Below, piece by piece: positions 24,266 through 31,596 of a stretch of DNA of 64,000 nt. The notes below the pieces were generated by a model. The model saw nothing but the letters and a program-made list of their open reading frames with translations, had not been told where the DNA came from and made no database searches. The translations under genes were made by a program, and so were the position numbers. Source of the DNA: Phormidesmis priestleyi ULC007 (GTDB taxonomy: Bacteria > Cyanobacteriota > Cyanobacteriia > Leptolyngbyales > Leptolyngbyaceae); NCBI RefSeq assembly GCF_001895925.1, contig NZ_MPPI01000018.1:1-64000 (forward strand), given 5' to 3'. How positions within the stretch are numbered: the first letter of the stretch is position 1; each line of letters opens with the position of its first letter.

Positions 24266-26794
24266 ATGGATCAAGCAGAGAAGATCACTTGGTTAAAGCA
24301 AAATACAGTGCTGGAGTCGCTCTCAGACGAGACAGTAGGCGCGATCGCGGCGGCAATTCAAGAAGAATCGGTGCAAGAAAATCGACGATTGGTGCTAGAA
24401 GACACGATTCCTCCGGCGGTCTACATTTTGCAGGCGGGGCGGGTTGAGAGCTATCGCACGAGTCAGACCGGGGTTGCCACAGCGACCAGTTTGCTGCCCG
24501 GTGCGATCGTCTATCTCAAAGAGCTACTCATTAACGCTGCTGCTGAAGACACCACCATTACCCTCAGTGATTGTGTGGTGTGGGAGATTCCACGTGCAGA
24601 ATTTCTGGCGCTCACTCAGCAATATCCAGAGATTTCGCAGACGTTTTCTCGCTCTCTGGCAACCGAGTTAGAACTGGTATCGGCTCAACTCGCCTTTGAA
24701 CGAGAGCGGCAGAGCGCGTTGCGCCCCTATGTTGTGCCCAAGGTCAGACGCGGCATTGTCGGCACCAGTCGCTATGCGGTGAGAATTCGGCAAGAGATTA
24801 AAAAAGCGTCTGGCGATCGCCAATCAGTGCTGATCTTTGGCGAACCTGGATTAGAAAAAGACAATACGGCGGCACTGATTCATTTTGGGTCGGACGATCG
24901 TAAAGAACCGATGATTCAGGTGAACTGCAACACCCTGCAACCGAATGGCTCAGAGCTATTCGGGCGAGGCAACAAACTAGGACTGTTAGATTGGATCGGA
25001 CGCGGCACGATTTTGCTCAATAACTTAGAGGCGATTCCCGTTGAGTTAGAAGAAAAATTGGCTCAACTGTTGGCAACTGGCGAGTTTACGCCCATAGATC
25101 GGGAGGGCACAACCCCAACTCCGCGACCGTGTGAAGCTCGGATCATGATGACTTCTGAGAAAATTCTGCCCCGATTAGAGCGCGGAAAACTGGTCGGACA
25201 CACGATTAAAATTCCGCCGTTAAGAGTTCGCAAGGCAGATATTCAGGCTCAAATTGAATATTATCTCAGCTTGCTGTGCCGCTCTAGAGGCATTCCCAAG
25301 CCCAAAATCACGCCAGAAGCGCTGCGCCGTCTGCAAGGCTATGACTTTCCGGGCAACGCGATCGAGTTGCAAAGCCTGATTGCCCGCGCTCTCACCCAAT
25401 CAGACGGAGCCGCAGAGCTGACGGAAGAAGTGTTTTGGTCAGCGAGTCTCAAAAATCGGCGGTTTCGGATCAATTTGCTCAATGCTTATCCCAAACTGCG
25501 GCAGTTTCTTCGCAGCCCCTGGTATCCCGATCGCCTAAATTATGGTTTCACGTTGGGATTTTTTGCCGTCGTCGTAGCGGTGCTGATGTGGGGCCCCCAA
25601 ACCCGCGATCGTAACGTGGCGCTCAATTTCTTTTGGGCGTGGTGGTGGATGCTGATGTTAGCGGCCTTTCCATTTGTGGGGCGGCTGTGGTGTGCGGTTT
25701 GTCCGTTTATGATTTATGGCGAACTGGCCCAAAAATTTTCGTTGTGGATCTATCCCCGAAAGCTTCAGCCCTGGCCCCGTCAAGAAGCCGAAAAGTGGGG
25801 CGGCTGGTTTATTTTTGGGATGTTCGCCCTAATTTTGCTCTGGGAAGAACTGTGGAATCTAGAAAATGTGGCTTATCTGTCGGGCTGTCTGCTGCTGCTG
25901 ATTACGGCGGGGGCGGTGATTTTTTCGCTGCTGTTTGAGCGCCGATTTTGGTGCCGTTATTTGTGCCCGATCGGAGGCATGAATGGCTTGTTTGCCAAGC
26001 TGTCGATGGTCGAACTGCGCGCCCAGCAAGGAATTTGTTCGGCTAGCTGCACAACTTATCAATGCTATAAAGGCGGGCCTCAAAAGGGCGAAGGTCTAGA
26101 GACGGGTGGCTGTCCGGTTTATTCTCACCCGGCTCAACTTCAAGACAACAAAGATTGCGTCCTCTGCATGACCTGTCTCAAAGCCTGTCCCCATCGATCG
26201 GTCGAACTCAATTTTCGACCTCCCGGCATCGAACTCTGGACGACCCACAAACCCAGCTATGCCGAGATTTCCCTCCTATTTTTGCTGTTTGGTGCGGTGT
26301 TTCTGCATCGACTGCCTGAAATCGAACAACAGTTTGGACTAAATTTACAGCTCGATAACTCTGGCATTCACGCTGGAGTGTCGGTTTTGGCGCTGTTGAT
26401 TCCCTCTGCGATCGCGCTTGTCGCCCATGCCTTGATTCGGCTATTTAATGCCAAGCCACGTCCTTTTCTAGAACTGGCTTATGGTTATTTACCGATCGTC
26501 TTAGGCAGCAGTCTTGCTCACTATTTAAGATTAGGCTTAACCGAAGCAGGACGAGTTATTCCAGTGACGATCGCCACGTTTGGCGCAGATACTCAAAATC
26601 TTTCTTTACCCATTGCTGTTGCTGATCCTGCCGTGATCGCGTTCCTTCAGGGCGTAGCATTCATTTTCTCATTTTGGCTGAGTGTTTTTCTGACTCAAAA
26701 AATTGCCCGTCAGCCGATTTGGAATTTATTGCCGCAGCATGTTGCAATGGCAGCGATCGGGTCTATGCTATGGGTGATCACGGTGGGTTGGTAA
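24266..26794 (+). CDS. cNMP-binding / degenerate sigma54-activator AAA+ / membrane polyferredoxin fusion
   Basis: 842 residues from the ATG at 24266; a GTG at 24227 would add 13. Residues 5-140 form a CRP-like cyclic-nucleotide domain. Residues 150-395 follow the layout of a bacterial enhancer-binding AAA+ module, but Walker A reads GEPGLEKDN instead of GExGTGKE, the GAFTGA loop is missing and Walker B reads ILLNNLEAIP. About six membrane helices follow, with NapH/NosR/CcoG-type cysteine motifs: CAVCP, CRYLCP, CSASCTTYQC and the ferredoxin motif CVLCMTCLKACP. It is probably an inner-membrane redox protein whose cytosolic part senses a nucleotide. As far as I know cyanobacteria lack sigma54, so the AAA+ part is likely repurposed. 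Partner and electron route are unknown. Confidence 0.85.
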   Translation: MDQAEKITWLKQNTVLESLSDETVGAIAAAIQEESVQENRRLVLEDTIPPAVYILQAGRVESYRTSQTGVATATSLLPGAIVYLKELLINAAAEDTTITLSDCVVWEIPRAEFLALTQQYPEISQTFSRSLATELELVSAQLAFERERQSALRPYVVPKVRRGIVGTSRYAVRIRQEIKKASGDRQSVLIFGEPGLEKDNTAALIHFGSDDRKEPMIQVNCNTLQPNGSELFGRGNKLGLLDWIGRGTILLNNLEAIPVELEEKLAQLLATGEFTPIDREGTTPTPRPCEARIMMTSEKILPRLERGKLVGHTIKIPPLRVRKADIQAQIEYYLSLLCRSRGIPKPKITPEALRRLQGYDFPGNAIELQSLIARALTQSDGAAELTEEVFWSASLKNRRFRINLLNAYPKLRQFLRSPWYPDRLNYGFTLGFFAVVVAVLMWGPQTRDRNVALNFFWAWWWMLMLAAFPFVGRLWCAVCPFMIYGELAQKFSLWIYPRKLQPWPRQEAEKWGGWFIFGMFALILLWEELWNLENVAYLSGCLLLLITAGAVIFSLLFERRFWCRYLCPIGGMNGLFAKLSMVELRAQQGICSASCTTYQCYKGGPQKGEGLETGGCPVYSHPAQLQDNKDCVLCMTCLKACPHRSVELNFRPPGIELWTTHKPSYAEISLLFLLFGAVFLHRLPEIEQQFGLNLQLDNSGIHAGVSVLALLIPSAIALVAHALIRLFNAKPRPFLELAYGYLPIVLGSSLAHYLRLGLTEAGRVIPVTIATFGADTQNLSLPIAVADPAVIAFLQGVAFIFSFWLSVFLTQKIARQPIWNLLPQHVAMAAIGSMLWVITVGW

Positions 26795-26962
26795 TACTAA
26801 TCTTAACAATGTAGTTATTACTACACCCGTGCATCACTCGATAGGGTTATTCCTTCGTCAGACAGGTTTTTTATCGCAATAAATCGTCCATTATTAGCCA
26901 AGCGAGAAATTATTCAGTAGAATTTGAACTCATTGGACTAAACGAGTCTCCTAGAAAGCGTC

Positions 26963-27640
26963 ATGGGGAAAACAAGCGGAAAAGGGAATAAGCGGAAAAC
27001 ACTCTTTGCAAAGGGTGCTGTTCGTCGTTCTGAAGAAAAGATGTCTGGAGCGCGTGCTGAGATCAGCGTCGATCGGCAGCGTCTACTCAATCAACTGGTG
27101 GCATTTGTTCAGCGCTATCCCGTTCTGGTGTGGAGCGGAGTGTGGGTCTTGCTGGTGCTGATGATCTGGCTCGGTGTGACGGGGTTGCTGCACGTTGATA
27201 CGGTCGAGGTCGAACCGCCTCAGCCCGGAATTGTGACAGACGCACCTCAAATTCCTCAGCTAAAACCGCGACTTCAAGCAAAACCTGCCTCTTCGTTTGG
27301 GTTGCTTGCCGCGATCGCTGTCAGTTGTGGCGTGACTTCTCTACTTCTTGCCAAGCAATTTACGTCTGCTAAACCCCAACGCGGACTCGTGATCAAACGC
27401 CAAAAAGCCTTTGCTGACAATGCCGAGATAGCAACGCATCAGCCGCCTCAAGAAGTCGAGTCTAAGCTGGCAAAACAGCCCCCTGCCGATGCGGTGTTTC
27501 GACGAGCGACTCCGGTTAAATCCCAGCCCACCGTAACGGTGTTGCCAGCCGAAGAAAACCATCCCTTAGATTGGGGCGACGCAAGCTTGGCAGACAGAAT
27601 GGATATTCGCAAGCAAAAATCGCTCTCTAACTACCTCTAG
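26963..27640 (+). CDS. Two-helix membrane protein of unknown function
   Basis: 225 residues. The N-terminus is very basic (GKTSGKGNKRKTLFAKG). Two hydrophobic segments follow, about residues 50-72 (YPVLVWSGVWVLLVLMIWLG) and 112-130 (SFGLLAAIAVSCGVTSLLLA), separated by a Pro-rich loop. The C-terminal tail is polar, Pro/Gln-rich and probably disordered. No catalytic motif is seen. It follows the fusion gene by 168 bases in the same direction, which makes a functional link possible but unproven. Confidence 0.65.
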   Translation: MGKTSGKGNKRKTLFAKGAVRRSEEKMSGARAEISVDRQRLLNQLVAFVQRYPVLVWSGVWVLLVLMIWLGVTGLLHVDTVEVEPPQPGIVTDAPQIPQLKPRLQAKPASSFGLLAAIAVSCGVTSLLLAKQFTSAKPQRGLVIKRQKAFADNAEIATHQPPQEVESKLAKQPPADAVFRRATPVKSQPTVTVLPAEENHPLDWGDASLADRMDIRKQKSLSNYL

Positions 27641-27997
27641 GATCGTGGATTAACGTCAGTTCGATGAGTTCTTTCGCTGCGTTCTCCAGCGCTTCAGCCC
27701 CCTAAATCCCCCATTCTGGGGGACTTCAAGCCAAAATTTCCGGTTCAAAGTCCCCCCAATTTTGGGGGATTTAGGGGGCTTCCCAAATTTATCATCGGAG
27801 TGAACCACTTCTATCGAACTCACGTTGGATTAAATAACCTGTAAAACTCGTCAGCGGCTTCTGCTCTCCTCACGAAGTGGGGCGAAGCCCTCGCCAACCC
27901 TTCTCCTTGGGGAGAAGGGAGTTAGATTCTCTAGTTCCCTCTCCCTGGGGAGAGGGCTAGGGTGAGGGCGAATTTTCACCTTAATAAGCCACGTTCC
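27639..27997. mobile_element. Outer palindromic repeat element of the AGGATCGTGG type, interrupted by element C
   Basis: Its left end (27639-27652 plus 27833-27842 after removing element C) matches 13101-13124 exactly. Its right end CCTTAATAAGCCACGTTCC (27979-27997) is the inverted partner. The interior (about 27880-27970) has its own set of hairpins built from CCCTTCTCCttggGGAGAAGGG and CCCTCTCCctggGGAGAGGG within GCCCTCgCC/GGTGAGGGC arms. It fills the spacer between two convergent genes. Confidence 0.7.
27646..27832. mobile_element. Palindromic insertion element C with 7 bp target duplication
   Basis: The element is 27653-27825, bounded by ACGT at both ends, with perfect flanking 7 bp direct repeats TGGATTA (27646-27652 and 27826-27832). 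The ends are inverted (ACGTCAGTTCGATGAG; inverted right end ACGTGAGTTCGATAG). The core is 27697-27779 with arms GCCCCCTAAAT/ATTTAGGGGGC. It inserted into the outer repeat listed separately; the uninterrupted target exists at 13101-13124. Confidence 0.85.
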
Positions 27998-28001
27998 ATA
28001 G

Positions 28002-30707
28002 TCAAGATTTCACAGCCAATAGAGCCTTCCAGTCAGCGATCGCTTCTTCGCTCCAGAGCCAGTCTTTAGCTAAAGCATCGGGTTGAAACTGGATAGGAGC
28101 CTGTCTGAGTACCTGATCGCGCAGCTTAACCGCCTCACCTTTGAACCGAGCCTGTCGATCGGCAGGCTGACCCGGTGCAGATTTTATTGCCACCAGTGCC
28201 AAGCCTGAATAGGCAACCAAAGCCTGTTGAGAGGGGGTTTTAATGTCTCCCTGTCTAGACTTTTGCTGCTCTTTGTCCAGCGCGATCGCTTGAATCCAAG
28301 CATCACTGGCGCGCTTAAGATTGCCCTCACGGTAGTAAGCAAAGCCCAAAGCCGTGTAGTAGCCTGGGTCAGGCTTCCTAACCGCAGTTTCCCAAAAGCG
28401 ACGGGCATCAACTGCGCTGTAGTTGATGTTGCGGGTCTTCATAAACTGCCAAGCCAACCGACCTCGCAAAAAACTGGTCGCAGGCACATCTTTCTCTGCC
28501 GGGAGCGTCTGTAAGGCAGATCCCGCCGCAGGCAAAGCGCCCCGATCGAGCAGTTCCTCTACCGCTTCCTGCCCGGCTTTTAAGTTGCCCTGGCTAAAAT
28601 TGGTTGTAGCAGTTCCAGTCAGGCTATTGGTGTCAGCTTTAGCAGGATTTGTAGACGTTTGACTAGTAGACGGCTGATCGAGACTAGGAATTCGGCGTAG
28701 AAGGTCATCTGGGCTAGAGCTAGGTGACGAGCTAAACTTAGAAACTCCCCAAATGCCCAGTACTACTGCCGATGCGATGCCAACCCCTGCGATCGCCGAT
28801 TTCCAAGGCAGACGCAACTTTCGCTTTGTGGGCATCTGCCCATAAATACGCTCAAAGGGAACAGTGTTTAACCCAAAGGGTGCGGGTTGAGACGGTTGGA
28901 TCATAGGAGCAGGAGCCTGTTGCGCGATCGCCGACTGACTGCCTAAAGTCTCAAGGTCTGACTGTGAAGATAAATCTGAATTAGGTAGATTGTGAGTCTT
29001 GTATAGACGTTGCAGATTTTGCTGAACGTGCTCGTAGTGGGGTTCTAGCCGCAACGCTAATTGGTAGGCAGCGATCGCTTGAGGAATTTGATCCCCATAG
29101 GCTTCGAGAGCAATTCCCAATTTGCTGTAGGCTTCGGCCGACGGGCTGAGTTGAATTGCATCCCCATAAACCCCGATCGCGCCTGCTACATTCCCCTGAG
29201 CAAACAGCATATCGCCCAAGGTGATATAGTCTTCAGCCCCGTTGAGCTGTAGCTCGATCGGGTTAGGCTCTTGTTCAGCCTGCTCCTCAAATAGAGCCTG
29301 ATCTCCAGAGGTCTCTCCAAAAGGATTCGCAGTCTCTCCAGAAAGCTGTTTAAACAAATCCAGAACGGCATCTCGATCGGCTTCATCTGGCTCCTCATAA
29401 TGATCTATCTCGTCTGAATCGAGCGGAGCAGTCACCCTTAAAGGCATGGATGCCGATGGAACGGCGGGGCGATTCTCGATCGGGCGTTCTTCAAACCGAG
29501 TCTGAGCGGAATCAGGGTCAAGCGGAGGCTGCAAATAGCCATCAAAGTCAGGATGCAGATACAGAATCGGCAATGCCCAATACAACTGATTTGAGCCGTA
29601 GGAAGACAGTAGCCCTTGTCTTGCCCGACTTAAACTGAGGTCGATCGACGATCGCTGCCGCAAGTTGCGATAAAACAGACGACTCAAGGTCAGCGCCACA
29701 TCGTCTGGAATGCGCTCTGCCATTGCCAACACAGCCGGAACACCTCGTCTCAGCAGTGCGTCTGCCAGGTTGCCATTTTCGGCTTCGCTCGTCGGGTCAG
29801 ACGTAGCCGTGTAAACGCCTCGACAAGAGTTAAAAACTGCCATGCGGATGCCGTTGTTAACTAACAGACCCGCTAAATCGTCACCGCTCAAAACTTCAGT
29901 TAACCCCGTCTTATCGCTGACCAGATATAAATCGCCGCCCGACTCGCCCAGATTGCTGTGCCCTGCATAGTGCAAAACTTGATAGCAGCCTTGCTCTAGG
30001 GCTTGGGTGAGCTGCTCCCTGCCGGGCTGGTCAAGAATGGTGAGTTCGATCGCGGGCAAAGGCGCATTGCCCGATCGGGTCGCTTGCTCTCGCTGAAGTT
30101 CTTCATTCAGGTGATTGGCTTCTTGTCGGAGCGCCAAAACTTCTTGATCGGTAGGAGCCGCCAGCACCATGAGAATTTTGAGCGGTTGATTTTTCTCTAG
30201 AGTTGGCAGAGGTTGAGACTGCAACACCGTCGCCATTGGCGCAAACGCAGACTGATAGCGCGAGAAAATCACGTCAGTTCCGGTGGCGAGGGGGCGACCT
30301 CCCGCATTCAGCACTTCCCACGGCAGGCGAGGCAAACGATCGCCCCGCAGACCTAGCCGCAGCCGCAGATCTTCGCGTCGGTTTTGGGCAACCCCTTGGG
30401 CAGTCACCCAGCTATCGCGAATGGTGCCTTGAAATAGAGCGTTGTAGAGAGTTTGCCCTAATGTCAACAGGCTATGAGAAAGGGAAGATTCTGCCGGATC
30501 GCCACTCGTCGATCGCCCCGGAAAATGCCCACGCAGCAGCCCCAGTAAAGGATCGTGCATGAGTTGACCCGCTTGTGCCAGCCATTCATCGACGTTCCAA
30601 GTGACTAGCTCCTCGGCTAATGGCACCCCTGGCGACACCCGTTCTGTGCGAATCCAATACTCGTCTTCTCTGACCGGAGTCACAGAAATATAGAATTCCT
30701 GAGTCAC
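28002..30707 (-). CDS. CHAT-domain protease-like protein with TPRs and a membrane anchor
   Basis: 901 residues. A CHAT (caspase-like HetF-associated) domain covers about residues 80-390, with the His of HYAGH (His250) and the Cys of FNSCRG (Cys295) forming the expected dyad. An acidic linker and a TPR block (about 485-570) follow. A single membrane helix lies near 660 (AIAGVGIASAVVLGIWGV), then a second helical repeat block. CHAT proteins are caspase-fold cysteine proteases or regulators and are abundant in cyanobacteria; HetF is one example, and others act in defence or cell death. No Gasdermin- or type III-CRISPR-like neighbour is present. Start chosen at the first ATG, upstream of a conserved N-terminus. 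Confidence 0.85.
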   Translation of the reverse strand: MTQEFYISVTPVREDEYWIRTERVSPGVPLAEELVTWNVDEWLAQAGQLMHDPLLGLLRGHFPGRSTSGDPAESSLSHSLLTLGQTLYNALFQGTIRDSWVTAQGVAQNRREDLRLRLGLRGDRLPRLPWEVLNAGGRPLATGTDVIFSRYQSAFAPMATVLQSQPLPTLEKNQPLKILMVLAAPTDQEVLALRQEANHLNEELQREQATRSGNAPLPAIELTILDQPGREQLTQALEQGCYQVLHYAGHSNLGESGGDLYLVSDKTGLTEVLSGDDLAGLLVNNGIRMAVFNSCRGVYTATSDPTSEAENGNLADALLRRGVPAVLAMAERIPDDVALTLSRLFYRNLRQRSSIDLSLSRARQGLLSSYGSNQLYWALPILYLHPDFDGYLQPPLDPDSAQTRFEERPIENRPAVPSASMPLRVTAPLDSDEIDHYEEPDEADRDAVLDLFKQLSGETANPFGETSGDQALFEEQAEQEPNPIELQLNGAEDYITLGDMLFAQGNVAGAIGVYGDAIQLSPSAEAYSKLGIALEAYGDQIPQAIAAYQLALRLEPHYEHVQQNLQRLYKTHNLPNSDLSSQSDLETLGSQSAIAQQAPAPMIQPSQPAPFGLNTVPFERIYGQMPTKRKLRLPWKSAIAGVGIASAVVLGIWGVSKFSSSPSSSPDDLLRRIPSLDQPSTSQTSTNPAKADTNSLTGTATTNFSQGNLKAGQEAVEELLDRGALPAAGSALQTLPAEKDVPATSFLRGRLAWQFMKTRNINYSAVDARRFWETAVRKPDPGYYTALGFAYYREGNLKRASDAWIQAIALDKEQQKSRQGDIKTPSQQALVAYSGLALVAIKSAPGQPADRQARFKGEAVKLRDQVLRQAPIQFQPDALAKDWLWSEEAIADWKALLAVKS

Positions 30708-30916
30708 AACTACTCTCCAAGAAGACCTAATCTATTAGCAATACCCAAATTTAACGATCGACTTTCCATATTCCTCATAACCACTGATAAAAGCGGCAGA
30801 TCAGGCAAAATCTTTGAAATTCGGACCTTTTGAAGAATTTTTCAAAACTTCCTGTTTCCAGGATTACAAATTTTTGACCCTTCTTGCACACAATCTATAG
30901 CAATCCTGAATGATTT

Positions 30917-30958
30917 GTGGGATGGGCATCCTGCCAGTACAGGATAGAAGCCTTCCAC
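30917..30958. repeat. Short palindromic repeat, GTGG..CCAC family, copy 3
   Basis: GTGG/CCAC ends enclose GGCatcctGCC and AGGatagaagCCT hairpins. It is in inverted orientation and shuffled internal order relative to the copy at 10311, but shares the GGGCATC..GCC and CAGG..AAGCCT pieces. Confidence 0.6.
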
Positions 30959-31184
30959 AAAGCACAAAGGGCTTTATGCATGAATACTCTCGACGAAAAG
31001 TCGTTACCGAAAGTTCATTCAACTGGCGCATTTATTTCCGGGAAGCTGCGAAAACTCTGGAATTAGGAGTTGGTAGATGCACCCTGATTAAAATCCTCAG
31101 TCCATGCCTAGTGGATTGGGGATTCTTTTTATCTGGGGATGCGGTGACGCGGTGTCCGACTTTCCTAAAACCGCCCAAAAGCAG

Positions 31185-31455
31185 CCCTCACCCTAGCCCT
31201 CTCCCGCAGGTGAGGGAACCAGAGATCGGTTGAAAGTCCTTCACCCAGCGCTCCTGCCGTGTATACATAAGTCCTTTCGCTTCGTTGTGAGCGGCTTCTG
31301 CCCCCTAAATCCCCCCTTCTGGGGGACTTTGAAACTGAAAGTCTGGGGTCAAAGTCCCCCAGAAGGGGGGATTTAGGGGGCGACCTCCAGCAATCCGAAC
31401 TTGAAGCAATTAGTGTATACACAAGCTCCTGCGGGAGAGGGATTTGGGGTGAGGG
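31185..31455. repeat. Outer palindrome CCCTCACCC..GGGTGAGGG enclosing element D
   Basis: The segments 31185-31210 and 31428-31455 are inverted copies, both containing CCCTCTCCCGCAGG or its complement and CCCTCACCC or its complement. They are the CCCTCTCC-type repeat also seen near 27900-27970. Element D lies in the loop. Confidence 0.6.
31259..31425. mobile_element. Palindromic element D (GTGTATAC ends) with the shared CCCCCTAAAT core
   Basis: The left end GTGTATACATAAG (31259-31271) and right end GTGTATACACAAG (31413-31425) are direct repeats differing at one base and, being near-palindromic, also inverted repeats. The 82 bp core at 31300-31381 has arms GCCCCCTAAAT/ATTTAGGGGGC like elements A, B, C and E. 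The CTTTCGCTTCGTTG segment is shared with B, C and E, but the termini differ. Confidence 0.65.
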
Positions 31456-31596
31456 TTCTTAGTTGCATATCGCACGAGCTATCTCCCTTTGAGTGATATC
31501 TATCGCTGGGCAGAGTTATTAATCGTCTAAGCAACTGAAAATGTGTGCGGTTCTGCTGTGGTTTGGACACGATCGCCCCTTTCAGACCGATAAAAA

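Larger units (their letters stand above)
30708..31596. other. 890 bp divergent spacer filled with repeats
   Basis: The spacer lies between the CHAT gene (minus) and the membrane-protein gene (plus). It holds a GTGG..CCAC repeat (30917-30958), a short GCGGTGACGCGG run near 31141 and the nested palindromic structure 31185-31455. The 107-codon frame at 30910-31233 runs through two repeats and is not gene-like. Confidence 0.6.

Noticed and set aside
24266-25500. Functional sigma54 activator
   Set aside because: Walker A and B are altered and the GAFTGA loop is absent, so it cannot be a normal activator.
30910-31233. 107-codon frame
   Set aside because: It runs through two palindromic repeats and has no protein-like composition.
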